A model generated the notes under the pieces. It saw only the letters and a list, made by a program, of their open reading frames with translations. It was not told where the DNA came from and did no database searches. A DNA stretch of 14,515 nt from a bacterium (lineage in GTDB: Bacteria; Patescibacteriota; JAUYIX01): assembly GCA_030688115.1 (NCBI GenBank), contig JAUYIX010000073.1, positions 1 to 14,515 of the forward strand, read 5' to 3'. Each line of letters begins with the position of its first letter. Positions within the stretch are counted from its first letter, which is position 1. This document shows positions 1-7,882 of the stretch, piece by piece. A program made the position numbers and the translations under genes.

Positions 1-1
1 T

Positions 2-2095
2 AGCACCATCCAGCCTTTTTACTCGGTCTCGCACGATCGCGGGGCAACCTGGAGCACGGCAGCTCTGATAGATTCAGATGCTGACATGGGACTTAGCATT
101 ATGGACGCTGCGGTCGACCCGGCCGGCAACTTTTACCTCACGTGGCATGATTTCCGCTCGCCGTCTAGTGCAGAAATCTACGCAGCAAGTTCGCTTGATA
201 GAGGAAACACCTGGAAACCAGAAGTCAAAGTCAGTGATCCGACCGGCATGTCGGATGTGATCCCACGCATTGTTGCCCCGCGTGACCGTGAGGTGGTCAT
301 ATCCTGGTTGAGCGACCGCTCAGCCGGAGCACACGACGATGTTTTTGCAGCGCGCTCAATAGATGGAGGAGCGACATTTGCAACGGATACCCGCATCAAC
401 AGCAATGCCGAGGGTTCTCTCGTGGTTGTAAGCAACAAGATGTGTTCTGACGGTAACGGAAACATTTACGCAGCATATGGGTTGTATACTTCCGGAGCGG
501 GTTTTATGGGAGACATATACGTCGCAACCTCCAATGACTTTGGCGCATCATGGTCAGCCCATAAAAAAATAGACGGAGCGCGTATTCAAGGGTCCGGGCT
601 GGTCATAACAGCACTCGACTGCGTCTTTGATGGCCAAAATGGACACGCGGTGGTTGGATTTAGCGGTAGCACCGACGGGAGCACGAGCGACGATGCCTTT
701 ACCAGCGTGTCCAGTGACGCGGGCGCAACCTGGCAGTCAGCCCAGCGCGTAAACACGGGCCTGGCCCCACTTGCCGGCCACGATCCCCTGGGACTGTCGG
801 TCGGGATAGACCCGCGTGGCCATGTTTTGACGGCCTGGAACGATACACGTAGTGGATCTATCGAGATTTACTTTAACTACTCCAACAACTTTGGCGACAC
901 TTGGGCCAGCACGGACATCCGCATGAACGGCGGCACCCCCGGCGCCCATGACGCCATCCTAACCAACGAGAACTTTATAGTACTCAGCACCTTTGCAGAG
1001 GGCACAAACGGTACTCACAATACCGATCGGCTCGCTTTCCATAACACTTTTTTTGACGATCGTGCCGGCGCGCAAGGCATGTACGACGGGATCGTTGAGT
1101 TTACCGGTGACATGCAGGTTCTCAACCGCCTGGCGGGCGCCAACCGTATTGAGACCAGTGTGGCGATAAACCAGGATCTCTTTCCGACGGCCGGCACCGC
1201 TCCCGCGGTAGTAATCAGCACAAGCGAGAACTTTCCGGACGGACTTGCAGCCGGACCACTCGCAGCTATGCTCAATGGCTCGCTCCTGCTTAACCCCAAA
1301 GACTCGCTTGACCCAGCAGTTGCCCTCGAGATCACACGCGTTTTGGACCATAAACCAAGCCCGGCCTCCAACATTTACGTGGTGGGCGGCCCCGCAGCGA
1401 TCAGCGATGCCGTTATTGCACAACTCCAAGGCATCAGCAGCCATGCCCGTGTGGCCCACATTTTTGGGCAGAACCGCTACGAGACCGCGATAGCAGTGGC
1501 AGAACAAATGGACCAAATACGAGGCAGCGGACCAACAGGCGCCATGTTGACCACCGGCGAGAACTTTCCGGATGCGCTCTCGGCGAGCGGCCCGGCCTCG
1601 GATTCCGGGATTAACCCCGGTCAAATGCCGATACTGTTGGTGACACTCAACGGCCTCGAGCCGGAGGTCAGCAATTATCTCGACAGTGTTAAGACCTCGC
1701 TCAAAAATATCTATACCGTTGGCGGGCCATCCGCTCTAAGCGAGGCGGTCTCGTCTGCGGCGGCCGCGCGCGTACCGGGCGTGGTGCTCGATCGTCTCGC
1801 CGGACTCAACCGCTATGAGACGGCGACGGCCGTTGCGCGGTTCTTTTACACGGGAGCCATGCTGCCGCAAGGCATCGGCCTGGCCTCCGGTGAAAAATTC
1901 CCTGACGCCCTCGGCGGCGGCCGCGCCTCGGGCGCCAAGCACCGACCTTTGGTTTTGACAACTAAGGACGATCTAACCGCAACCTCCTCAAGCTACATTG
2001 GTGACAACGCGGGTACGCTGGATAGCGGCGACGTCTATGGCGGAACCGCGGTGATCGACGAGTCTATCGTCGGTACGATCAACTTGATGATCTAG
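2..2095 (+). CDS. Secreted Asp-box beta-propeller protein with three CWB2 cell-wall-binding repeats (5' end missing)
   Basis: The reading frame is open from the left edge, so the start and any signal peptide lie outside the window; 697 residues are visible. The N-terminal half has six Asp-box motifs of the form S-x-D-x-G-x-(T/S)-(W/F), near residues 10, 63, 119, 177, 237 and 294, as in sialidase/BNR-type beta-propellers. No sialidase catalytic residues can be assigned. Three CWB2 (PF04122) repeats follow, at about 375-473, 484-585 and 596-697. Each opens with a RLAG-x-NRYET-like motif and contains a FPDAL-like motif; the first two also have a VGGP motif, degenerate (YGGT) in the third. In other bacteria CWB2 triplets hold proteins non-covalently on the wall. 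By inference this is a wall-attached surface protein binding glycan or protein. It converges on another CWB2 gene. The CWB2 call is firm; the propeller's ligand is unknown. Confidence 0.85.
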   Translation, partial: STIQPFYSVSHDRGATWSTAALIDSDADMGLSIMDAAVDPAGNFYLTWHDFRSPSSAEIYAASSLDRGNTWKPEVKVSDPTGMSDVIPRIVAPRDREVVISWLSDRSAGAHDDVFAARSIDGGATFATDTRINSNAEGSLVVVSNKMCSDGNGNIYAAYGLYTSGAGFMGDIYVATSNDFGASWSAHKKIDGARIQGSGLVITALDCVFDGQNGHAVVGFSGSTDGSTSDDAFTSVSSDAGATWQSAQRVNTGLAPLAGHDPLGLSVGIDPRGHVLTAWNDTRSGSIEIYFNYSNNFGDTWASTDIRMNGGTPGAHDAILTNENFIVLSTFAEGTNGTHNTDRLAFHNTFFDDRAGAQGMYDGIVEFTGDMQVLNRLAGANRIETSVAINQDLFPTAGTAPAVVISTSENFPDGLAAGPLAAMLNGSLLLNPKDSLDPAVALEITRVLDHKPSPASNIYVVGGPAAISDAVIAQLQGISSHARVAHIFGQNRYETAIAVAEQMDQIRGSGPTGAMLTTGENFPDALSASGPASDSGINPGQMPILLVTLNGLEPEVSNYLDSVKTSLKNIYTVGGPSALSEAVSSAAAARVPGVVLDRLAGLNRYETATAVARFFYTGAMLPQGIGLASGEKFPDALGGGRASGAKHRPLVLTTKDDLTATSSSYIGDNAGTLDSGDVYGGTAVIDESIVGTINLMI

Positions 2096-2107
2096 TTCCG
2101 CCGGACA

Positions 2108-2141
2108 AAAAAACTCCCCGGAGCTAACCGGGGAGTTTTTT
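2108..2141. terminator. Bidirectional intrinsic terminator between convergent CWB2 genes
   Basis: A perfect inverted repeat: six A, CTCCCCGG, six-base loop AGCTAA, CCGGGGAG, six T. The GC-rich stem is flanked by A on one side and T on the other, so it can end transcription from both sides. It starts 12 bases after the upstream stop codon and also lies just past the 3' end of the minus-strand gene. Confidence 0.9.
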
Positions 2142-2143
2142 AA

Positions 2144-2160
2144 TTGCACTTTAAGTGCAA
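2144..2160. repeat. Short second hairpin next to the terminator
   Basis: TTGCACT-TTA-AGTGCAA is a perfect 7-bp inverted repeat with a three-base loop. It has no T-tract of its own. It may protect the 3' end of the minus-strand CWB2 transcript before the terminator, or be incidental. Confidence 0.45.
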
Positions 2161-2180
2161 ACTGTCAAAGCCAGCCTGGG

Positions 2181-3347
2181 CTAGAGATCCATGTAGACGG
2201 ATTCTACGGATCCTTTAACTGCGTTGCTTACCGCCTCAACTCCTCCGAGAACCCAACCGCCATAAATGTCATCTTTATGACCGAGCAAGTAGGCGTAGGT
2301 CTCATCCGGAAGTTCTGCCGGTTCTACCAACAACATTGGACCATGCATCTTACCCATAAACGGACCTGCCGCCAGCGCATCGGCAAAGTCATCACCACGC
2401 GCGACACCGATCTTTGAGGCGGGATTAGCGGCACCCCAAAATGTCTCGGCCAAATTGGCGGCTGTCCCATAGCGGTTAGGGCCGGCCACGCGGATAGTCT
2501 CGTCAACAATCTGGTCAACGTAATCAAAGACCTCGGTCGAGACCCGTGCCTCACCCCCCAAGACGTAAACCTTCTCAAGTTTTGGAGGGGTCGGGGTCGA
2601 TCCACTCGTCAACGCGATCTCGCCCAGATACTGCGCGGTGCTATCAGGAATGCTATCGGTGCGAGTCAATAATATCGGCATCAAGTCCGGACAATTCGTT
2701 TTGTCAGAGGCAATCGCCGAGGCGGCCATTGCATCGGCATAGGCCTCACCGTTGGCCAAAAATGCCCACTTGGAGCTGTAGCCCCGGATCTGATCCATGT
2801 AGAGTGCAACCTCAAGGGCTGTGTCATATCGATCGGCACCTTGGATGCGCATCGTGTCGATATCCTCTCTGATATCTTTAATCTCTTGCTCGACTTGCGC
2901 CGAGACCGCGCTCTCACCACCTACGATAATAACCGTTGCGGCAAAAATTGGGTCAACGTTGCCGTCCGCCTCAACAGCGGTTGCCGTTATGTCGGTTTTG
3001 AGTATGCGATCAAGCTCCATCATCGTCGACTCCGGCAGGGAGCTCTTGTTGCTAAGCAAAAGCGGAGCGCTCTTTAAAGTTGCGAGCGGGCCGGCGGCCA
3101 GCGCATCGGCATGGCTCTCACCCGAGACCAGCACCGCGTATTTTTTGGTGTGATCGTCGGGATACAGCTCGTTGCTGATTTGGACGGCGGTCTCCATCCG
3201 GTCAGCGCCGGAGATTCTCTCCAGTACGGCTGGGGTAGAACCACCCGGTCGGGCGGTCACATCCGCACTACTGACCAGCGGAAAAACAAAAAACGCCATC
3301 GACAATACCAACGCGGCATTACCGAGGCGAGCTATAAAGTGTTTCAT
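2181..3347 (-). CDS. Secreted protein made of three CWB2 cell-wall-binding repeats
   Basis: The product is 388 residues if it starts at the ATG at 3347. That gives a classical signal peptide: MKHFIAR, a hydrophobic stretch to about residue 24, then a small-residue region ending VSSADVTA. A TTG six codons upstream would add MFKFNR and is less likely. The mature protein is essentially three CWB2 units, at about 41-164, 165-285 and 284-388, with RISGADRMET, RIQGADRYDT and RVAGPNRYGT openings and VGGE, LGGE and LGGV motifs. No enzymatic domain is present, so it is probably a wall-attached structural or adaptor protein. It is the last gene of a minus-strand run behind proS and the anchored orphan, after a gap of 105 bases. 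No SD is visible. It is paralogous to the convergent gene at the left edge, sharing for example MDQIRG in the second repeat. Confidence 0.88.
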   Translation of the reverse strand: MKHFIARLGNAALVLSMAFFVFPLVSSADVTARPGGSTPAVLERISGADRMETAVQISNELYPDDHTKKYAVLVSGESHADALAAGPLATLKSAPLLLSNKSSLPESTMMELDRILKTDITATAVEADGNVDPIFAATVIIVGGESAVSAQVEQEIKDIREDIDTMRIQGADRYDTALEVALYMDQIRGYSSKWAFLANGEAYADAMAASAIASDKTNCPDLMPILLTRTDSIPDSTAQYLGEIALTSGSTPTPPKLEKVYVLGGEARVSTEVFDYVDQIVDETIRVAGPNRYGTAANLAETFWGAANPASKIGVARGDDFADALAAGPFMGKMHGPMLLVEPAELPDETYAYLLGHKDDIYGGWVLGGVEAVSNAVKGSVESVYMDL

Positions 3348-3452
3348 TCGGTTGAACTTAAACAAATAAAAATAACTGCTAAAACCTACTGCACAATAAG
3401 CGTATTATTTGTGAAATTCCACGTTATGTGGCCTATAGCCCGAGCCCCGCAA

Positions 3453-4583
3453 CTATTGGACCAGCCACTCGCTCACCAACTCCGCGTCGTCGCGTCCCGC
3501 CAGAGGTAGTCGCCAGGTTCCGCGCCGGCCCGATTGACTTGTGACCAGTGCCTCTCCGCCATTAATCTTAACAATTGCGTGTTGCTCCCCGGGCACGCTC
3601 AGACGCAGTGGCCGGTCAAGAGCAAATTGCATAACCCAAAAAGAGGATTGCCCGGAGGTCTCGGTGCGATCGATTATCTCGATAAGCGCCACCTCGACTC
3701 CCACTGCCGCCGCCCGGATCTGCTGATTGGCATTGAGCACTAAGGTTTGCTCTCGGCCTGACAAAAGATCTTGCAGGGTCAGCGTTTGGGCAGTCTCGTC
3801 TTGACCGTCCTGATCAATAAACAGAGCCATGTTTGTATCGGCACTTAGGGCGACCAGTTCTGCCGTGTCGGTCAAAAAAACAACCGCACTCACATCCGGA
3901 ACCTCCAGCCGGTCGGTTTGATCCACGACTTGGGGTACGCGTACTTGCAGCAAGCGCGTGTAGCGCGGCTGTCCACTTGATAGCGGACGCGTGCTAAAAA
4001 ATATTGTCTCGTGGTCATCCGCCCATGCAAATGGGATCACCGCTTTGGCAGAACCGGTCGTCTCTCGCCAGACGACCGACTCGCTAAACGAGTCGCCATC
4101 CCGCGTTATCACCACAAGCTCGAGCACAAATTCGTTGTCTTGGGGGTGGGTTCTGCCATAGGCCAGTACGTCAGTGTCGCCGACCGCTTGGACCGCAAAA
4201 AAACCGCCAAAGCGCTCTTCTTGGACTTGAGTTCCGGGCACACTCACCTGATCGACCGCACTCACCAACTCGGCTCGCTCTCCATTAAAGTAATAGATGG
4301 CGCGCGAGGTGTGCCTGATCGGGTTGTTACGCGAGAGCCCGGGCGTCTCAAAGCTGGCTTGGATCTCGCCGGTGCTTTTACCGGAGCTGTTAATCAAATG
4401 CACATAGGTAGGGTGTAGGGCACGGGGATCATCGGGGTAATCCTCGTGATCCTCGACCGCAAGGAGCTGGTCGGCCTCAAAATGTACAGCGGTGTTTGTT
4501 GGGGCTTGGCCGACCCTAAAACTGATAATCGCCAATCCTCCCAGGAGTCCGAGTAGCACAAGCAACGCAATCTTAAGTTTCAC
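3453..4583 (-). CDS. Membrane-anchored extracytoplasmic protein of unknown function
   Basis: The product is 376 residues from a GTG start 15 bases after the proS stop, so it is probably cotranscribed with proS. Residues 1-3 (MKL) and a hydrophobic segment at about 4-22 form one N-terminal membrane anchor or uncleaved signal; no lipobox is seen. The remaining 350 residues are hydrophilic, cysteine-free and rich in alternating beta-strand patterns (TDVLAYGR, HETIFFSTRP, TAELVALSADTNMALFID). This suggests an outward-facing beta-sandwich or beta-propeller, like TolB/WD40-type domains, but no family signature is recognisable. I cannot assign a function. The downstream CWB2 gene suggests a cell-surface role, which is inference from context. 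Confidence 0.75.
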   Translation of the reverse strand: MKLKIALLVLLGLLGGLAIISFRVGQAPTNTAVHFEADQLLAVEDHEDYPDDPRALHPTYVHLINSSGKSTGEIQASFETPGLSRNNPIRHTSRAIYYFNGERAELVSAVDQVSVPGTQVQEERFGGFFAVQAVGDTDVLAYGRTHPQDNEFVLELVVITRDGDSFSESVVWRETTGSAKAVIPFAWADDHETIFFSTRPLSSGQPRYTRLLQVRVPQVVDQTDRLEVPDVSAVVFLTDTAELVALSADTNMALFIDQDGQDETAQTLTLQDLLSGREQTLVLNANQQIRAAAVGVEVALIEIIDRTETSGQSSFWVMQFALDRPLRLSVPGEQHAIVKINGGEALVTSQSGRRGTWRLPLAGRDDAELVSEWLVQ

Positions 4584-4598
4584 GGCAGCACGGCTAGG

Positions 4599-5885
4599 TT
4601 AGATATCGCGCTGGCTACGCGGACCGGCATAATCACCACGACCGATTATTTTTTTGAGCAGTTCTGCCTGGGAGAGCATAGTTGGCTCAGACTCTGAACG
4701 TTTTTTGTACTCGACCGTATCTCCGGCCAGAGTTTTTTTGCTGATAACCACGCGATGCGGGATCCCGATTAAATCAGCGTCGGAGAGTTTTTCTCCAGCG
4801 CTGGCTGACTCGCGATCGTCAAACAGGACCTCTACGCCCGCTTGCTCCAAGCTGCCATACAATTGCTCGCAAGCTTTTTTAACAGCGTCGTTATCCAGAT
4901 TGATACCGACCAAGTGCACACCAAAGGGTGCCACCGACTCGGGCCAAATCATACCGCGCTCGTCATGGTGGACCTCGATGATCGCTCCCACTAACCGAGT
5001 TGTTCCGATACCGTAGGAGGCCATGATGATCGGCTGCTGTTTGCCCTGCGCATCGACAAAAGTCGCGCCAAAAGCCTCACTAAATTTAGTGCCCAATTTA
5101 AAGATGTTGCCGATTTCCATTGCCTTGGCCGTCTTGAGTTGAGTGGCGCAATCGGGACAGGGGTGCTGTTCTCCCAGCTTGGCTATCTCCTTGTTTTGCG
5201 CAAAGGTGCACTCGGCGCAGTATACAATTGTATCCTCACCGGCGTCGCTGATGGCCATAAACTCAATCGAGTTCTGCTTGGTAAAGTCTCCCCCGCTGGC
5301 CTCAACAACTTTGGCATCAATACCGCAGCGCTTATAGACCTGGAGGTAGACCGGGATCATCGAGTTATAGTAGCGCTCCAGATCCGCTTGGTCCGCATGA
5401 AAACTATACAGATCCTTCATCCTAAACTCACGGCCACGGATAATCCCGGACTTGGCGCGCGCCTCATCTCTAAACTTGGTTTGGATTTGGTAGGCCGCCA
5501 ACGGCAGATCGCGGTAGGACTTAATACGCTCTTTGGCTATCGGCGTGATTACATCCTCTGCGGTCGGACTCAACGCATACTCGCGCCCGTGTTGGCTAGG
5601 CACTTTAAAGAGAACATCGATAGACTTCCAGCGACCGGTAGTCTCCCAATGATCTTTGGCTTGCAGGTTGGTCATGAGCAACTCTTGTCCGCCGGCTTTG
5701 TTCATCGCCTCGCGCACGATCTGCTCAATTTTTGTAAGGACGTTCCAGCCGTAGGGCAGCATGGTAAAGACACCGGCCAACTCTTGGTCGATAAATCCGC
5801 CGCGCACAAGCAGCTCGTGGCTGATGGTCGTGGCTCCCGAGGGCTTTTCTTTGCGGGTTTTGCTAAATGACCGGGTTACGCGCAT
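4599..5885 (-). CDS. proS: Proline--tRNA ligase, short form without the editing insertion
   Basis: A class II aminoacyl-tRNA synthetase that charges tRNA-Pro with proline in the cytoplasm. Motif 1 lies around residues 25-70. Motif 2 is FRDEAR...RGREFRMKD at 138-158, and motif 3 is MASYGIGTTRLV at 288-299 with R297 as the ATP-binding arginine. An anticodon-binding domain runs from about 320 to 415 (FGVHLVGINL, LFDDRESASAGEKLSDADLIGIP). At 428 residues it is about 140 shorter than typical bacterial ProRS: the INS editing domain between motifs 2 and 3 is missing. In its place are two CxxC pairs (C223/C226 and C243/C246) that could bind zinc. Ala-tRNA-Pro would then have to be cleared in trans or tolerated. 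The ATG at 5885 has no SD. It heads a run with two surface-protein genes. Confidence 0.97.
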   Translation of the reverse strand: MRVTRSFSKTRKEKPSGATTISHELLVRGGFIDQELAGVFTMLPYGWNVLTKIEQIVREAMNKAGGQELLMTNLQAKDHWETTGRWKSIDVLFKVPSQHGREYALSPTAEDVITPIAKERIKSYRDLPLAAYQIQTKFRDEARAKSGIIRGREFRMKDLYSFHADQADLERYYNSMIPVYLQVYKRCGIDAKVVEASGGDFTKQNSIEFMAISDAGEDTIVYCAECTFAQNKEIAKLGEQHPCPDCATQLKTAKAMEIGNIFKLGTKFSEAFGATFVDAQGKQQPIIMASYGIGTTRLVGAIIEVHHDERGMIWPESVAPFGVHLVGINLDNDAVKKACEQLYGSLEQAGVEVLFDDRESASAGEKLSDADLIGIPHRVVISKKTLAGDTVEYKKRSESEPTMLSQAELLKKIIGRGDYAGPRSQRDI

Positions 5886-5933
5886 ATCCGACAGCTTACC
5901 TAAAAGGGCCTGTTTTGCCTAATTGCAGCGGCT

Positions 5934-5962
5934 ATTATGACAATCTGTGCGTAATCTGCACA
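5934..5962 (-). promoter_or_regulatory. Candidate proS promoter with overlapping TGTGC dyad
   Basis: On the minus strand, CATAAT (5939-5934) is preceded by TGT, an extended -10, with TGTGCA 17 bases further upstream as a weak -35. The dyad TGTGC-N7-GCACA (5946-5962) covers the -35 and spacer, where an operator would lie. The start would be near 5927, giving a leader of about 41 nt. Seen by eye only. Confidence 0.4.
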
Positions 5963-5967
5963 CAATC

Positions 5968-5996
5968 TTGACGTAGGACTCATTTATTGGTAGAAC
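5968..5996 (+). promoter_or_regulatory. Candidate sigma-70 promoter of the 6074 gene
   Basis: TTGACG (5968-5973), a 17-base spacer, then TAGAAC (5991-5996) with an upstream TGG that resembles an extended -10. Transcription would start near 6003 and give a 5' leader of about 70 nt. The minus-strand proS promoter lies just to the left, so this is a compact divergent promoter region. Confidence 0.5.
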
Positions 5997-6031
5997 CAGG
6001 TGCTCGTTCTGTCACAACTTAATATTAACCC

Positions 6032-6049
6032 GCGAGCCAGCCGGCTCGC
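6032..6049 (+). promoter_or_regulatory. Leader hairpin upstream of the ribosome binding site
   Basis: GCGAGCC-AGCC-GGCTCGC is a perfect 7-bp GC-rich stem with a four-base loop in the leader of the 6074 gene. It ends 13 bases before the AAGGAGG SD (6063-6069). There is no T-tract, so it is not a terminator; it may stabilise the mRNA 5' region or keep the SD accessible. Confidence 0.5.
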
Positions 6050-6073
6050 CCAACCGCCTTATAAGGAGGCAAC

Positions 6074-7660
6074 ATGAAGTACTTCTCACTCTCCATTCTT
6101 TTCGTTTTTTTCTCGGGAGTGATCGTCGCTCCTACCGTCCTGGCCATCACGACCCAGGACCAGTGCAACGATCAGGTGGTCGACGCATGCCCCGAGTGCA
6201 ACGTCGACTACTCGATGTTCCCGGATCAGCTCGACCAGGTGGACCTCGACCAGGTCGCGCACCGAGAGCTCACAGAGGCCGACATGTCCGAGACGTATCG
6301 CGTTCAGCGCTACGTCGACAACAGGACGGCACTCTCCGAGTCGACCCGGCCCCCGCTCAACGTTGAGTTGCTCGTCCACATTGGGCCGCAGCCCCTGGAG
6401 CAGATTGAGGCGGGCCAGGACGGTCTCGGGTACACCCCCGTCTGGGTGAACCCCTCCAACAACCCGGGCTATCTGACCGTCAGTACTGGTGCCATGCCGG
6501 GCAACCATCTCTCGACTCAAGGGCTGCTCTGGGTCTCGGAGGGTGTTCTGTACCTGGCCTGGGAGTCCTTTGATGAGGGTGCCGACACTAAGAGTGTGTT
6601 GTTCACGCGCCTTGTCGGGTCTGAGCGCTACGGGTTTAAGGGCACGACGTTTGATGTGCTCTTCGCCCACGGCCCGGGCAACCAGATCGACGATATCAAG
6701 ATGGTGCGCGCGGCCAACGACTCGGTCTGGGTCACATGGCTGCTGAGCGCCGGTAGTTACCGGGGGGTGTACGCGGCCCTCTGGAACGGCACGTGTTGGG
6801 GTACCCACAACACCTGTTATCCGATCGACCTGACCTGGCCATATGGTCAGTGGGTCTACGGATACGATGTTGCCCTTAACCCATTGACCGGCCGACCTAG
6901 TGTCGCCTGGGTAGACAATTACAACCGCGTAGTCTACCGCGAGCTGGCAGCGGATGGGCGATGGTCCGGACATGCAGCCGGCTCGTGGGGTGAGGTGCTG
7001 TTCGCAGACCCCAGCCGGTCGGTCTACACCCAGCTCTACGGTGTTGAGCTGCTGTTCCGCCCCACCGGTAAGCCCAACGTGATCTTTACCGGTCACTACG
7101 GGGCCAACCCGACCAACGTGAGGGTACGCTACTGGGACAATGGCTGGCGCGCCTACTACGGACAGGCCACCAACGTCCTGCCGGTCAAGGCCTCGGTGTT
7201 GATCTCGGCCTGCTTTGACAAGCTCTACGGCCGACTCTACATCGCAGGCCAGTGGGAGATGTCGGGTGGACCACCGATGGACTGGTTTGTCCTGCAGGGG
7301 CCAGCCAAGTTCCAGGCCATCAATGGCGGCAACTGGGACTGGGTCTCAGCTTGGCGCGGCTATTGGCCGGTGGTGGACTCCGACTCTACGTCGCGGCCGT
7401 TTGTGGTCTTTATGGACCCCAACAGCCCGCCGTATGGTCAGGAGACCGTCCTCGCCCGATGGAACGCCACTTGGTTTGGGGGGTATGGGAGTAACCCCAA
7501 CAACCGGGCACCCACGCGCGTCTCGACAGACACCTTTGGCCAATGGGCGGCGTCCTTCAGCAAGGACCCGTCCGACAAGGCGCACGTGGCCTACACCACG
7601 TGCACTGCAATCTCGCCGGCCTGCGCCACGTCGCAGGTTCGGTACACTCGGGAGCGCTAG
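6074..7660 (+). CDS. Secreted beta-propeller-like orphan protein with eight cysteines
   Basis: The product is 528 residues, with the ATG four bases after a strong AAGGAGG. A signal peptide is clear: MKYFSLSILF, hydrophobic to about residue 23, likely cleavage after VLA at 24. An acidic, D/Q-rich segment follows, with a CPEC motif (C39, C42). From about residue 145 there are roughly seven repeats of a G-x-(P)-x-V-A-W type strand motif followed by an R/YW strand: near 157 (GVLYLAW), 215 (DSVWVTW), 273 (GRPSVAW), 332 (GKPNVIF), 386 (GRLYIAG), 440 (SRPFVVF) and 501 (DKAHVAY). This is the look of a beta-propeller. Eight cysteines (31, 39, 42, 241, 248, 380, 510, 517) could form disulfides outside the cell. 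Codons are richer in G/C at third positions than in the neighbouring housekeeping genes. I do not recognise the family. Confidence 0.8.
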   Translation: MKYFSLSILFVFFSGVIVAPTVLAITTQDQCNDQVVDACPECNVDYSMFPDQLDQVDLDQVAHRELTEADMSETYRVQRYVDNRTALSESTRPPLNVELLVHIGPQPLEQIEAGQDGLGYTPVWVNPSNNPGYLTVSTGAMPGNHLSTQGLLWVSEGVLYLAWESFDEGADTKSVLFTRLVGSERYGFKGTTFDVLFAHGPGNQIDDIKMVRAANDSVWVTWLLSAGSYRGVYAALWNGTCWGTHNTCYPIDLTWPYGQWVYGYDVALNPLTGRPSVAWVDNYNRVVYRELAADGRWSGHAAGSWGEVLFADPSRSVYTQLYGVELLFRPTGKPNVIFTGHYGANPTNVRVRYWDNGWRAYYGQATNVLPVKASVLISACFDKLYGRLYIAGQWEMSGGPPMDWFVLQGPAKFQAINGGNWDWVSAWRGYWPVVDSDSTSRPFVVFMDPNSPPYGQETVLARWNATWFGGYGSNPNNRAPTRVSTDTFGQWAASFSKDPSDKAHVAYTTCTAISPACATSQVRYTRER

Positions 7661-7681
7661 CCCTGCCTGGCTAGCACTCAC

Positions 7682-7717
7682 CGCCCCCTTCGATTTCGGT
7701 CGGAGGGGGCGTTTTTT
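7682..7717 (+). terminator. Intrinsic terminator of the 6074 gene
   Basis: CGCCCCCT (7682-7689) pairs with AGGGGGCG (7704-7711). The stem can extend inward through G-U and further Watson-Crick pairs, and TTTTTT (7712-7717) follows. It lies 21 bases after the stop, so this gene appears to be transcribed separately from the amidase gene. Confidence 0.9.
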
Positions 7718-7777
7718 ATTGTCTCGCGAGCTCACCCGGACATTTTAACTTCCCGTTGACACACCCGGGTTTTACAA

Positions 7778-7806
7778 TTGACAGAATGACAAAAAAAGTG
7801 TAGGTT
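7778..7806 (+). promoter_or_regulatory. Candidate promoter of the amidase gene
   Basis: A perfect -35 TTGACA (7778-7783), 17-base spacer, then TAGGTT (7801-7806), a poor -10. A second perfect TTGACA lies at 7756-7761, with TACAAT at 7773-7778 only 11 bases later, too close to pair with it. The spacing matches the promoter-like sequences of the 6074 gene and the gene starting at 13470. Confidence 0.4.
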
Positions 7807-7882
7807 CTCCTCCATTTCTTTTTTTGGTTTATTGGGGTAAAGAACCTTTTTAGATTTTGATGCCATAAGGAGGCAAGAAATG
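7802..7882 (+). promoter_or_regulatory. Structured leader of the amidase gene, able to mask its SD and start codon
   Basis: AGGTTCT (7802-7808) and AGAACCT (7841-7847) form a 7-bp inverted repeat. The enclosed loop contains CCTCC (7809-7813), complementary to GGAGG (7869-7873) of the SD, and CATTTCTT (7813-7820), complementary to AAGAAATG (7875-7882) across the start codon. The mRNA could therefore hide or expose its ribosome binding site. This is a reading of complementarity, not a computed fold. Confidence 0.35.

Noticed and set aside
959..1624. 221-codon open frame on the minus strand inside the propeller/CWB2 gene
   Set aside because: It lies wholly antisense to a strongly supported coding region, shows no recognisable motif, and is expected from GC-rich codon structure.
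3348..3365. TTG start six codons upstream of the CWB2 gene ATG
   Set aside because: The ATG gives a better signal peptide n-region, and neither start has an SD to favour the longer form.
6086..7096. 336-codon open frame on the minus strand inside the secreted propeller gene
   Set aside because: Antisense shadow of a gene with SD, signal peptide and terminator; its composition (V/R/G/D-rich, no domain) is typical of mirror frames in GC-rich genes.
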